Under the pieces are notes generated by a model. It worked only from the letters and a program-made list of their open reading frames with translations. It had not been told where the DNA came from and made no database searches. This document shows, in pieces, positions 23,477-32,905 of a DNA stretch of 64,000 bases. Each line of letters starts with the position of its first letter. Position 1 is the stretch's first letter. The position numbers and the translations under genes were made by a program. The stretch is from Streptomyces diacarni (GTDB lineage Bacteria > Actinomycetota > Actinomycetes > Streptomycetales > Streptomycetaceae): assembly GCF_003323715.1 (NCBI RefSeq), contig NZ_QOIN01000046.1, positions 124,001 to 188,000 on the forward strand. Direction: 5' to 3'.

Positions 23477-26287
23477 ATGGGCGGGACCGGCGGGACGATT
23501 CTCGACAGCAGGGACGACGAGCATCCCGCGTCGGGAGGGGGCGCGGCCCGGGTCCGGGCGGCCCACAGCCCGGCCGCGGTCGAGTTCAGGGTGGAGGTGC
23601 CCGGCCGGCGCGAGGCGCCGGTCGCGGCCGTCCCGGTGCGGGCCCCGGAAGTGGCGGGAGCCGGGGCGGACACCTGGACCTGGGCCGGTACCGAGGCCCA
23701 CACCCCGGCCGACACCTGGGCCGGCGCCGTAAGCGCCGGGCGCCCCGGCGCGGACGCCGGACATCCCCTCCGGGACACCACCCGCCAGGGCGGTGCGCTC
23801 ACCGGTGGGCAGTCCCCACCTCCGGGGCAGGCCGGGCAGCCCCCGTTCCCCGGCGAGGCCGTCCCCGCGCAGACGGTCCGGCCGCCCGCGGGGGAGCCCC
23901 CGCAGGCGGCCGCCGCGGGGACCCAGCCGGAGATCCCGCTCAGCCCGGGGCGGCTGCGCCTGGTGTTCTGCGCGCTGATGCTCTCCCTGCTGCTCGCCGC
24001 GCTCGAACAGACCATCGTCGCGACGGCGCTTCCCAAGATCGTCGGCGAACTCGACGGCCTGAGCCAGATGTCCTGGGCCGTCACCGCCTACCTGCTGGCC
24101 GCGACCATCGGGCTGCCCATCTACGGCAAGCTCGGTGACCTCTTCGGCCGCAAGGGGCTCTTCCTCTTCGCCATCGGCGTCTTCACGGTCGGCTCCGCCC
24201 TCGCGGGCTGGGCGGGGTCCATGGAGGCACTGATCGTCTACCGCGCCATCCAGGGCACCGGCGCGGGCGGTCTCATGATCGGCGTCCAGGCGATCATCGC
24301 GGACGTGGTGCCGCCCCGGGAGCGGGGCCGCTACATGGGGCTCATCGGAGGCGCCTTCGGGCTCGCCTCCGTCGCGGGCCCGCTGCTGGGCGGCTGGTTC
24401 ACCGACGACCTCTCCTGGCGCTGGTGCTTCTGGTTCAATGTCCCCGTCGGCCTGCTGACCCTCCTGGTCACCTCCTTCGCGCTCAAGCTCCCGCGCCCCC
24501 GCGTGCGCCCCCGGCTCGACGTGTTCGGCGCACTCCTGATGGCCGCCTTCTCCACCTGCCTGGTCCTGCTGACCAGCTGGGGCGGTACGACGTACGAGTG
24601 GGGCGACCGCGTCATCTGGGGCCTCGCGGCCGGAGCCGTGGTCAGCGGAGCCCTCTTCCTGGTCGCCGAGCGCTTCGCGCCCGAACCCGTGCTCCCGCTG
24701 CGGCTGTTCAAGGACTCCGTCTTCAACGTCACCGGCCTCGTCGGCGTCGCCGTCGGCGTCGCCCTGTTCGGCGCCGCCAGCTACCTGCCCAGCTTCCTGC
24801 AGATGGTCGAGGGCGTCAGCGCCACGACGTCCGGGCTGCTGATGCTGCCGCTGATGTGCGGCGTGGTCGTCTCCTCCACGCTCTCCGGGCAGCTCATCTC
24901 CCGCACCGGGCACTACAAGATCTTCCCCATCATCGGCTGCGCGCTCTCCGCCGAAGGCATGTGGCTGCTCTCCAAGCTGGACGAGGACACCTCCCGCCAG
25001 GTCTTCGGCGTCTGGTCCGGCATCCTCGGGCTCGGCATCGGCTTCGTGCTGCCCGTCCTCGTGCTCGCCGTGCAGAACTCCGTGCGGTCCGCCGACCTCG
25101 GAGTGGCCACCAGCGCCAACAACTACTTCCGGCAGATCGGCGGCAGCGTCGGCGCGGCGCTGTTCGGCACCCTGCTCGCCGACCGGCTCGCGGACGCGCT
25201 CACCCGTGAACTGCCCGCTGGCCAGGGCAAGCTGCCCGATCCCGAGTCCCTCACCCCCCAGCTCGTGCGTGCCCTGCCCGCACCGCTGCGCGACGGCTAC
25301 ATCGAGGCGTACGCCGACGCCATGCCGCGGATCTTCCTCTACCTCGTCCCTGTGCTCGTCCTCGGGCTGGCACTGTCCCTCTTCCTCAAGGAGAAACCAC
25401 TGGTGTCCCAGCACACGTCCGTGCCGCAGGCCCGCACGGCTGACTTTCCCGCCGCACCGGCGCCCGAGGCCAACGGCGCGGCCCCCCACCTGAACGCGCA
25501 GCCCCCGCACACACCAGCGCCGTACGCCGCGGGCGTCCCGGTCTGCGGCACCGTGCGGCACCACGACGGCAGCGCCGTCCCCCGCGCGGCACTCACCCTC
25601 GTCGACACCGGCGGCCGGCAGATCGGCCGCGGCGCGACGGGCGACGACGGACGGTACGCGCTGAGCACGCCGGGGGAGGGCGCCTACGTGCTGATCGCCG
25701 CCGCCGGCGGGCACCAGCCGCGCGCCGTCAGCGTCAGCGTGGGGGAGCGCCCCGTCGACCTCGACGTGGTGCTCGGCGGCGCGGGACGCCTGGCGGGCAG
25801 CGTGCTGACCGCCGACGGCAACCCCGTCAAGGACGCCACGGTGACGCTGACGGACGTGCGCGGGGAGGTCGTCGCCACCACCCGCAGCGGACGCGAGGGC
25901 ACCTACGTCATCACCGAACTCGTCGCGGGCGAGTACACGCTGGCCGCCAGCGCGCCCGTCTACCGTCCCGCCGCGCTGCCGATCTCCGTCCAGGCCTCCC
26001 GCGAGACCAGGCAGGACGTCGAGCTGGCGGGCGGCGCGGTGCTGCGCGGCACCGTGCGGGCCAGCGGCGGGCGGCCCGTCGAGGAAGCCCGGGTCACGCT
26101 GCTGGACGCCGCGGGCAACGTCGTCGACACGGCCACGACCGGAGCGGACGGCATCTTCCGCTTCGTCGACCTCGCCTCCGGCGAGTACACGGTCGTGGCC
26201 GCCGGCTACCCGCCGGTGGCGACCGTGCTGCAGATCGCGGCCGGCGGTCGCACGGAACGCGACGTGCAGCTGGGACACGAGGACTGA
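23477..26287 (+). CDS. DHA2-type MFS exporter fused to three carboxypeptidase-regulatory-like domains
   Basis: A 936-residue fusion. A proline/alanine-rich N-terminus of about 150 residues precedes an EmrB/QacA-type drug:H+ antiporter (LEQTIVATALPKIVGEL, GKLGDLFGRKG and many hydrophobic helices, about 155-645). Three beta-sandwich repeats of the carboxypeptidase-regulatory/Cna-B kind follow at about 686-765, 766-848 and 849-936, each with G-x-V and DGxY/F and GEYT signatures. Other streptomycetes carry such fusions, but the role of the tail is unknown. ATG 23477 has AAGGGGAG in front; the frame opens at 23414. Confidence 0.85.
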   Translation: MGGTGGTILDSRDDEHPASGGGAARVRAAHSPAAVEFRVEVPGRREAPVAAVPVRAPEVAGAGADTWTWAGTEAHTPADTWAGAVSAGRPGADAGHPLRDTTRQGGALTGGQSPPPGQAGQPPFPGEAVPAQTVRPPAGEPPQAAAAGTQPEIPLSPGRLRLVFCALMLSLLLAALEQTIVATALPKIVGELDGLSQMSWAVTAYLLAATIGLPIYGKLGDLFGRKGLFLFAIGVFTVGSALAGWAGSMEALIVYRAIQGTGAGGLMIGVQAIIADVVPPRERGRYMGLIGGAFGLASVAGPLLGGWFTDDLSWRWCFWFNVPVGLLTLLVTSFALKLPRPRVRPRLDVFGALLMAAFSTCLVLLTSWGGTTYEWGDRVIWGLAAGAVVSGALFLVAERFAPEPVLPLRLFKDSVFNVTGLVGVAVGVALFGAASYLPSFLQMVEGVSATTSGLLMLPLMCGVVVSSTLSGQLISRTGHYKIFPIIGCALSAEGMWLLSKLDEDTSRQVFGVWSGILGLGIGFVLPVLVLAVQNSVRSADLGVATSANNYFRQIGGSVGAALFGTLLADRLADALTRELPAGQGKLPDPESLTPQLVRALPAPLRDGYIEAYADAMPRIFLYLVPVLVLGLALSLFLKEKPLVSQHTSVPQARTADFPAAPAPEANGAAPHLNAQPPHTPAPYAAGVPVCGTVRHHDGSAVPRAALTLVDTGGRQIGRGATGDDGRYALSTPGEGAYVLIAAAGGHQPRAVSVSVGERPVDLDVVLGGAGRLAGSVLTADGNPVKDATVTLTDVRGEVVATTRSGREGTYVITELVAGEYTLAASAPVYRPAALPISVQASRETRQDVELAGGAVLRGTVRASGGRPVEEARVTLLDAAGNVVDTATTGADGIFRFVDLASGEYTVVAAGYPPVATVLQIAAGGRTERDVQLGHED

Positions 26288-26568
26288 GCCGGGCCGCGCC
26301 GCACCGCGCCGGATCGCGGAACCGCGGACCGGCGCGGTGCGGCCCCCCGCCGATCCGGTGCCGCTCCGGTGTCGCACCCGTGGGCGCTCCGCCCCTCCGG
26401 GGCGCCCACGCCGCGCGGTACGGCGCGGCGTGCCGGTCGAGGAACGCCCAGGTCAGCGGCGCGTTCTGGGCAGGTTCTCCCCCGCCCGGGTGGATTCGAG
26501 TGGTCTAAACCAGTGGAGTTATCCACAGGGGTGTCCTGGTGGTGGCCGACCGCGTAACGTTCCGGGAC

Positions 26569-27402
26569 ATGAAGATCCTCATCAGCGCCGACATGGAGGG
26601 CGCCACGGGAGTCACCTGGCCGGCGGACGTGCTGCCGGGCACCCCGCAGTGGGAGCGCTGCCGGTCGATGTTCACCTCCGACGTGGACGCGGCCGTGCGC
26701 GGCTTCTTCGAGGCGGGCGCTGACGAGGTGCTCATCAACGAGGCGCACTGGTCGATGCGCAATCTGCTGCTCGAACAGCTGGATGAGCGCGCGGAGATGC
26801 TCACCGGCAGGCACAAGTCCCTCTCGATGATCGAGGGCATCCAGCACGGCGACGTCGACGGAGTCGCCTTCCTCGGCTATCACACGGGCGCGGGCAGCGA
26901 GGGCGTGCTCGCCCACACCTTCCTCGCCAACTCGCTGACCGGCGTGTGGGCCGACGGCGTGCGGGCGAGCGAGGGGTATCTCAACTCGCTGGTCACCGCG
27001 GAGTACGGCGTGCCGATCGTGCTGGTGACGGGCGACGACCGCACCGTCGAGGACGCCAAGGGGTACGCACCGGAGGCCGGGGGCGTCGCCGTCAAGGACT
27101 ACGTGTCGCGGTACGCCGCGGTCTGCCGCCCGCCCGCACGCACGGCGGCCGAGATCCGCGACGCGGCTCGCCGCGCCGCCCCCCTGGCCGCGCGGCGCAC
27201 CCCGCCCGCGCCCGAACCGCACACCATCGAGATCGAGTTCGACGCGGAGCACCTCGTGGGCGCGGCCACCGTCGTCCCCGGCGTCGCCCGCACCGCCGAG
27301 CGCCGGGTCTCCTACACCTCCCCCAGCGCCTACGAGGCCATCCGGTGCTTCAAGGCCGTCACGACCGTCGTCTCCTCGGCGGTGGAGGAGCAGTATGGCT
27401 GA
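26569..27402 (+). CDS. M55 family zinc peptidase (DppA-like D-aminopeptidase)
   Basis: A 277-residue zinc peptidase of the DppA family. The zinc ligands and active-site residues match Bacillus DppA almost residue for residue: Asp8 and Glu10 in ADMEG, His60 in NEAHW, His105, His116 and Glu135. DppA releases D-amino acids from short peptides, so a role in recycling cell-wall peptides is plausible. ATG 26569 lacks a clear ribosome-binding site and lies 8 nt after TAACGT. GTG 26539 is an alternative start. It overlaps the next gene by 8 nt. Confidence 0.9.
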   Translation: MKILISADMEGATGVTWPADVLPGTPQWERCRSMFTSDVDAAVRGFFEAGADEVLINEAHWSMRNLLLEQLDERAEMLTGRHKSLSMIEGIQHGDVDGVAFLGYHTGAGSEGVLAHTFLANSLTGVWADGVRASEGYLNSLVTAEYGVPIVLVTGDDRTVEDAKGYAPEAGGVAVKDYVSRYAAVCRPPARTAAEIRDAARRAAPLAARRTPPAPEPHTIEIEFDAEHLVGAATVVPGVARTAERRVSYTSPSAYEAIRCFKAVTTVVSSAVEEQYG

Positions 27403-28885
27403 GCCGGCAGGACGACAGGCACACGGCGCGGGCAGGCAGCGGCCCGGCCCTGACCACCACTTGGACGCCCAGGTCTTCGAGGAAGTGGTGAAGGACACCT
27501 GTGAGCTGATCAGGATCGACACCACCAACCGCGGCGGCGGTGAGGGCAACGAGCGGCAGGCGGCGGAGTACGTCGCCTCCCGGCTCGCCGACGCGGGGAT
27601 CGAACCGAGGCTGCTGGAGAAGAAGCCAGGACGCACCAACGTGGTCGCCCGGGTGCCGGGCGCCGATCCCTCGGCGGACGCGCTGCTGCTCCACGGCCAC
27701 CTCGACGTCGTCCCCGCCGAACCCGCCGACTGGACCGTCCACCCCTTCTCCGGAGAGGTGCGCGACGGCGTGGTGTGGGGGCGCGGCGCCATCGACATGA
27801 AGAACGCCGACGCGATGGCGCTCTCCCTGGTGCGCGCCTGGGCCCGCGCGGGCGTCAGGCCGCCCCGCGACATCGTCCTGGCCTTCACCGCCGACGAGGA
27901 GGACAGCGCGGAGTTCGGCTCCGACTTCCTCGTCGAACAGCACCCGGAGCTGTTCGAGGGCTGCACGGAGGGCATCAGCGAGTCCGGAGCCTTCACCTTC
28001 CACGCCGAGGACGGCCTGCGCCTCTACCCGGTGGCCGCCGGGGAGCGCGGGACGGCGTGGCTGAAGCTGACCGCGCACGGCAGGGCGGGGCACGGCTCCA
28101 AAGTCAACAGGGCCAACGCCGTCAGCCGGCTGGCGGCCGCGGTCAACCGCATCGGCGAGCACGAGTGGCCCGTCCGGCTCACCCCCACCGTGCGGGCCGC
28201 GCTCGCCCGCCTGGCCGAGGTGCACGGACTGCGCCCGCTGGGCCCCGACGCGAAGGACGCGGAGGTGGACGCGCTGCTCGCCCAGCTCGGCCGGGCCGCG
28301 GCCCTGATCGAGCCGACGGTGCGCAACAGCGCCAACCCGACGGTTCTGGAGGCCGGTTACAAGGTCAACGTCATCCCGGGGACGGCCACCGCGCGCGTGG
28401 ACGGGCGCATGCTGCCGGGCGCCGAGGAGGAGTTCCACACCACGTTGGACGAGCTGAGCGGCCCCGACGTGCGCTGGGAGTTCCAGCACCGCGAGGTCCC
28501 CCTCCAGGCGCCCGTCGACTCCCCGCTGTTCGCCGCCATGAGCGAGGCGCTGGAGCACTTCGACCCGGGGGCGCGTGCCGTGCCCTACTGCATGTCAGGG
28601 GGCACGGACGCCAAGCAGTTCTCCCGGCTGGGCATCGTGGGATACGGCTTCACGCCACTGAAACTGCCCGAGGGGTTCGACTACCAGGCGCTCTTCCACG
28701 GCGTGGACGAGCGGGTCCCCGTCGAGGCCCTGCACTTCGGTATCCGCGTGCTCGACCGCACCCTGCTCGGTACCGGAGCCCCGGGCACGGGCACGGGGAA
28801 CGCGGACTCCGCTACGGGGGACGCCGCGCACCCGCCCACCGACCACCGGCCCGCGCGCGAAGCGAACGTCCCGTCAGGAGGCTGA
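27395..28885 (+). CDS. M20 family zinc peptidase/deacylase
   Basis: A 496-residue dizinc hydrolase of the M20 (ArgE/DapE/CPG2) family. The zinc and catalytic residues lie in LLHGHLDVVPAE, WGRGAIDMKN and FTADEEDSAEFGS, and the last histidine is in LFHGVDERVP. A dimerisation lid domain occupies the middle. It cleaves amide bonds at free carboxyl ends of peptides or N-acyl amino acids; the exact substrate is unknown. ATG 27395 has GGAGGAG upstream and overlaps the M55 gene, which suggests coupled translation. Confidence 0.9.
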   Translation: MAEPAGRQAHGAGRQRPGPDHHLDAQVFEEVVKDTCELIRIDTTNRGGGEGNERQAAEYVASRLADAGIEPRLLEKKPGRTNVVARVPGADPSADALLLHGHLDVVPAEPADWTVHPFSGEVRDGVVWGRGAIDMKNADAMALSLVRAWARAGVRPPRDIVLAFTADEEDSAEFGSDFLVEQHPELFEGCTEGISESGAFTFHAEDGLRLYPVAAGERGTAWLKLTAHGRAGHGSKVNRANAVSRLAAAVNRIGEHEWPVRLTPTVRAALARLAEVHGLRPLGPDAKDAEVDALLAQLGRAAALIEPTVRNSANPTVLEAGYKVNVIPGTATARVDGRMLPGAEEEFHTTLDELSGPDVRWEFQHREVPLQAPVDSPLFAAMSEALEHFDPGARAVPYCMSGGTDAKQFSRLGIVGYGFTPLKLPEGFDYQALFHGVDERVPVEALHFGIRVLDRTLLGTGAPGTGTGNADSATGDAAHPPTDHRPAREANVPSGG

Positions 28886-28891
28886 CCGCCC

Positions 28892-30934
28892 ATGACCTCC
28901 CAAGCCCCCTACGGCACCTGGCCCTCACCCATCGACGCGCGGACCGTCGCCGCGCACGACGGGCGGCCCGAATTCCTCGGCTCCGTCGGCGAGGAGCTGT
29001 GGTGGACCGAGCCGCGCCCCGACGAAGGCGGACGCCGCGCTCTGCTGCGGTGCGCCGCGGACGGACAGCCGGCCACCAGCGTGCTGCCCGCGCCCTGGAA
29101 CGTGCGCAACCGCGTCATCGAGTACGGCGGCCTGCCCTGGGCGGGCGCCCCACGCCCCCGGGGCGGCCCCCTGGTCGTCTTCACCCACTTCGCCGACGAG
29201 CGGCTCTACGCCTTCGAGCCCGAAGCCCGGGACGCCGAGCCGCGCCCGCTGACCCCGCTCTCGGACGTGACGGAGACGGGGCTGCGCTGGTGCGACCCCG
29301 TCGTGCTCCCCGAGCGGGGCGAGGTGTGGTGCGTGCTGGAGGAGTTCACCGGGGAGGCGCCCACCGAGCTGCGCAGGATGCTGGCCGCGGTCCCGCTCGA
29401 CGGATCGGCCGCCGGGGACCGCACCCGCGTGCGGGAGCTGACCGGGGACGGCGACCGGTTCGTGACCGGCCCGCGCCTCGCCCCGGAAGGAGACCGCGCG
29501 GCCTGGCTCGCCTGGGACCACCCCGCGATGCCGTGGGACGGCACCCGCGTGATGACCGCGCGAATCCTCGACGACGGCACGCTCGGCACCCCGCACGTGG
29601 TCGCCGGCGGCCCCGAGGAGTCGGTCGCCCAGGCGGAGTTCGCCCAGGACGGCTCGCTGCTCGTGGCGACGGACGCGAGCGGCTGGTGGAACCTGGCGCG
29701 GGTGGACGTCGAAGCGGCCGAGGCAGCCGAAGCCGCCGAGCCGGGACGGGGCCCGACGCTTCCCCGGGTGCCGCTGTGTCCACGCGAGGAGGAGTTCGCC
29801 GGGGCGTCGTGGAAGATCGGCCAGCGCTGGTTCGCGCCGCTGCCCGGCGGACTGGTGGCCGCGCTGCACGGAAGAGGCGCCCAGCGGCTCGGGGTGCTCG
29901 ACCCCCGGACGGGGGAACTCGTCGACGCGGCTGGACCGTGGACCGAGTGGGCGGCCTCGCTCGCCGTGGTCGACTCGCGGGTGGTGGGCATCGCCGCCAG
30001 TCCGCGTACCTCGTACGAGATCGTCGAGTTGGACACCAGGACGGGGCACACGGTCGTCCTGGCGGCCCGGCATGAGGACCACGTGGATCCGTCCTACTAC
30101 CCCGAGCCGCAGATCCGCACGTTCACCGGACCGGACGGACGGGACATCCACGCCCACCTCTACCCACCGCACCACCCGGACCGCACCGCACCCGAGGGCG
30201 AGCTGCCGCCGTACGCGGTGTGGGTGCACGGCGGCCCCACCAGCCGCTCACCTCTGGTGCTCGACCTGGAGATCGCCTACTTCACCTCGCGCGGCATCGG
30301 CGTCGCCGAGGTCGACTACGGCGGTTCGACGGGATACGGCAGGCAGTACCGCAACCGGCTGCGGGAACAGTGGGGTGTCGTCGACGTCGAGGACTGCGCC
30401 GCGGTGGCCCGCACCCTGGCCGCCGAAGGCACCGCGGACCCGGCGCGGCTCGCCATCCGCGGCGGCAGCGCCGGTGGCTGGACCAGCGCAGCCTCCCTCA
30501 CCTCTCCGCTCGCGGAGGGCGTCTACGCCTGCGCCGCCATCTCCTACCCGATCCTCGACCTGGCGGGGTGGGCCACGGGGGAGACCCACGACTTCGAGTC
30601 GCAGTACCTGGAGTCCCTGGTCGGCGCGTTGGCGAAGGTGCCGGGCAGGTATCGGGAGCGCTCTCCGGTCAACGGCGCACAGCGGGTCGCGGCACCGTTC
30701 GTGCTGTTGCAGGGGCTGGACGACGTGATCTGTCCGCCCGTCCAGTGCGACCGCTTTCTGGAGGAGGTCAAGGGCCGGGGCGTCCCCCACGCCTACCTGG
30801 CGTTCGAGGGGGAGGGGCACGGTTTCCGCAGGGCCGACACCATCGTCCGCGCGGTCGAGGCCGAACTGTCCCTGTACTCGCAGACGTTCGGGCTCGCCCG
30901 CGAGGACATCCCGCAACTGGGGCTGCGCCCATGA
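28892..30934 (+). CDS. S9 family (prolyl oligopeptidase / acylaminoacyl-peptidase-like) serine peptidase
   Basis: A 680-residue peptidase with an N-terminal beta-propeller (about 1-400) and a C-terminal alpha/beta-hydrolase domain. The nucleophile Ser526 lies in RGGSAGG, the acid in QGLDDVICPP near 609 and the histidine in GEGHGF near 643. The family cuts short peptides that can enter the propeller, and no signal peptide is visible, so it should be cytosolic. It starts 6 nt after the M20 stop with a GGAGG. The operon context points to intracellular peptide breakdown. Confidence 0.9.
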   Translation: MTSQAPYGTWPSPIDARTVAAHDGRPEFLGSVGEELWWTEPRPDEGGRRALLRCAADGQPATSVLPAPWNVRNRVIEYGGLPWAGAPRPRGGPLVVFTHFADERLYAFEPEARDAEPRPLTPLSDVTETGLRWCDPVVLPERGEVWCVLEEFTGEAPTELRRMLAAVPLDGSAAGDRTRVRELTGDGDRFVTGPRLAPEGDRAAWLAWDHPAMPWDGTRVMTARILDDGTLGTPHVVAGGPEESVAQAEFAQDGSLLVATDASGWWNLARVDVEAAEAAEAAEPGRGPTLPRVPLCPREEEFAGASWKIGQRWFAPLPGGLVAALHGRGAQRLGVLDPRTGELVDAAGPWTEWAASLAVVDSRVVGIAASPRTSYEIVELDTRTGHTVVLAARHEDHVDPSYYPEPQIRTFTGPDGRDIHAHLYPPHHPDRTAPEGELPPYAVWVHGGPTSRSPLVLDLEIAYFTSRGIGVAEVDYGGSTGYGRQYRNRLREQWGVVDVEDCAAVARTLAAEGTADPARLAIRGGSAGGWTSAASLTSPLAEGVYACAAISYPILDLAGWATGETHDFESQYLESLVGALAKVPGRYRERSPVNGAQRVAAPFVLLQGLDDVICPPVQCDRFLEEVKGRGVPHAYLAFEGEGHGFRRADTIVRAVEAELSLYSQTFGLAREDIPQLGLRP

Positions 30935-31464
30935 GCGTGCCTCCGCTGCCCGAGGGTGAGCCCGACCCGTCCCTGGCCGATCCGCACACCCTGCTGGAGG
31001 GCTACCTCGACTACTACCGCCGCACCCTGCTGCGCAAGGCCGCCCGGCTCTCCGATGAGGAGCTGCGCACCAGTCGGCTCCCCTCCGGCTGGACGCCACT
31101 GGAGCTGATCCGCCATCTCCACTACGTCGAGCGGCGCTGGCTGCACTGGGGCTTCCGAGCCGAACAGGTCGCCGACCCGTGGGGTGACCGGGAGCCGGAC
31201 ACCGAGGCGGACCGCTGGTACGTGCCTGACGGCATGAGCGTCCAGGAGGTCCTCGACGCGTTCACACGGCAGTGTGACCGCTCCCGGCAGGCGACGGCGG
31301 ACGTGGCGCTGGACGGACGGGCGGCGGTCGGCGGCCGCTTCCTCACCCCCGAGGAGGCCCCCAGCCTCGCCTGGATCCTCTTCCACCTGCTCCAGGAGTA
31401 CGCGCGGCACGTCGGCCAGCTCGACGTGGCCGTCGAGCTGGCGGGCGGCGGCACGGGGGAGTGA
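30931..31464 (+). CDS. DinB-family protein
   Basis: A 177-residue four-helix-bundle protein of the DinB/YfiT family (DUF664 type): SGWTPLELIRHLHYVERRWLHWGF in the N-terminal half and a late LLQEYARHVGQLD. The conserved histidines, near 72, 164 and 168, are expected metal ligands. Some family members are mycothiol- or bacillithiol-dependent S-transferases, but none of that is visible here. Its ATG overlaps the stop of the S9 gene as ATGA, so it is the last gene of the peptidase run. Confidence 0.85.
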   Translation: MSVPPLPEGEPDPSLADPHTLLEGYLDYYRRTLLRKAARLSDEELRTSRLPSGWTPLELIRHLHYVERRWLHWGFRAEQVADPWGDREPDTEADRWYVPDGMSVQEVLDAFTRQCDRSRQATADVALDGRAAVGGRFLTPEEAPSLAWILFHLLQEYARHVGQLDVAVELAGGGTGE

Positions 31465-31609
31465 CACGATGGCGTGTGACAGGTCGGTTCGGCGGTCCGG
31501 ATGTGGAGCCCGGGTCGGCGGTCCGAGTCGGGGGCCCGGGCGGGCGGCCCCGGTGGGCGGGGCCCGAGCGGGTGGTCCTGATGGGCTGTTTCTCGCCGCG
31601 CCGTGGGGG

Positions 31610-32689
31610 TCACAGCGCCGCGACGTCGGCGAGGACACGTGCCTGCCGCATGAGGGTGATGCTGTGGCGCAGGTCGGCGTCCTCGTCCACGGACCAGAGC
31701 GCGTACTCGACGTGCCGCGCCACCGCCCAGGCGCGGACGCGGTCGGCGTCCTCGCCCACGGCGTCCGCGAACAGCGCCGTGCGGTGGCGGAGCACGCGGT
31801 GCGGATCGGGGTGCGCGAACGGGTCGTCGACCTGTTCGAGCAGCGGCCACGGGTCGAAGGCGGGGTCGCCCGTCATCGGTTTGGGGTCGATGGCCAGCCA
31901 CGGGGTGCGGCGGGCCGGCAGGGGTGCCGACAGCAGATTGCCGGGGTTGAAGTCGCCGTGCAGGACCACCGTGCGGGCGGCGGTGGACGGCAGCGCGCGG
32001 AACAGCCGCTCCGCAAGCCGGAAGAGGCCTGCGTCCAGTGCGGCGGGCCATGTCCTGGAGGCCTGTCGTGCGGCCACCCGGGCCCAGCCGTCCGTGATGT
32101 CCGCGAGCGCGTCGATCCCGAGCTCGGCGGCCTTGGCCGCGTCGGCGGACCAAAGGCGGCGCAGTACCTCGGCGGCCGACAGCAGGCGGTCCTCGGCAGG
32201 CAGGTGGTCGGAGCGGCCCAGCTCGGCGCCGGGTTCGACTCGTTCCAGCAGCAACGCGTAGTGCTCCGTGTCCTGTTCGTGCACGCGGACGGCGCCGTCG
32301 CCGTTCCACAGGCTGAGCGCGGTGCCCTCCGTGCGGGCTTCCGGGTGGGGCCACGTCAGCTTGAGTACGGCGCGGCTGCCGTCCGCTCGTGCGGCAGGGG
32401 CCGCCCAGGAACAGCTGCCGCCGTGGAAGGGCGCTCCCAGGCGCAGTCGCCACCGTGTGCGCATCTTCTCGACGAGCGCGGGCAGGCCGGAGAGCCACGC
32501 GCGTCCGCTGTCCGTGCGGCTCATGTCGGTGAGTACCGGCAGAGTGGGCGGGAAGAGGGCGGCCGGTGCCGAACTCCAGAGCGCCGAGTTGGAGAGTGCC
32601 GAACTTCCGAATGCCGACCGCCGGGGGGAGGCGGAAGGGCTGGGCCGCGAAGGGGAGGGGGTGTGTGCCTCAAAGGAGAGGTCGGTCAC
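31610..32689 (-). CDS. aminoglycoside/streptomycin 6-kinase-like phosphotransferase
   Basis: A 359-residue kinase of the APH(6)/hydroxyurea-phosphotransferase family. The catalytic loop is VVLHGDFNPGNLL and the metal-site acid follows in WLAIDPKPMTGDPAFDP, a text shared with streptomycin 6-kinases. An extra serine/proline-rich N-terminus of about 45 residues precedes the usual start. It may phosphorylate an aminoglycoside or a metabolite; no streptomycin genes are nearby. GTG 32689 is chosen for AAGGAC upstream. ATG 32524 would remove the conserved first helix. It diverges from the phosphopantetheinyl transferase. Confidence 0.8.
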   Translation of the reverse strand: MTDLSFEAHTPSPSRPSPSASPRRSAFGSSALSNSALWSSAPAALFPPTLPVLTDMSRTDSGRAWLSGLPALVEKMRTRWRLRLGAPFHGGSCSWAAPAARADGSRAVLKLTWPHPEARTEGTALSLWNGDGAVRVHEQDTEHYALLLERVEPGAELGRSDHLPAEDRLLSAAEVLRRLWSADAAKAAELGIDALADITDGWARVAARQASRTWPAALDAGLFRLAERLFRALPSTAARTVVLHGDFNPGNLLSAPLPARRTPWLAIDPKPMTGDPAFDPWPLLEQVDDPFAHPDPHRVLRHRTALFADAVGEDADRVRAWAVARHVEYALWSVDEDADLRHSITLMRQARVLADVAAL

Positions 32690-32734
32690 GGCACCGTCCT
32701 TGGCGGTTGAGAGACGACGGACGACGACGGCGGA

Positions 32735-32762
32735 CGAGGGACGACGGTCGAGGGACGACGGT
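32735..32762. repeat. tandem 14-bp repeat in divergent promoter region
   Basis: CGAGGGACGACGGT occurs twice without a gap (32735-32748, 32749-32762) after a looser GACGACGG run. It lies between the divergent kinase and phosphopantetheinyl transferase genes. Confidence 0.5.
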
Positions 32763-32893
32763 CGAGCTGCGGTGGTGGCTGCGGGGAAGCCCGGCCCGCA
32801 GCCGGTCGGGCGGCACGGCCTGAGCCCCACCGTACGGGGACGTTTTCGTTCGTGTGTTCGCGGACTCGCGCGTGGGCGCTTCACTCCTTCGGG

Positions 32894-32899
32894 TACGGT
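32894..32899 (+). promoter_or_regulatory. candidate -10 box, leaderless PPTase mRNA
   Basis: TACGGT lies 6 nt before the ATG at 32906, and no ribosome-binding site lies between. Confidence 0.4.
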
Positions 32900-32905
32900 C
32901 ACCGC

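Noticed and set aside
31610..32689. Dedicated streptomycin resistance gene of a biosynthetic cluster
   Set aside because: The kinase family fits, but no aminocyclitol biosynthesis gene is present, so a resistance role is not supported.
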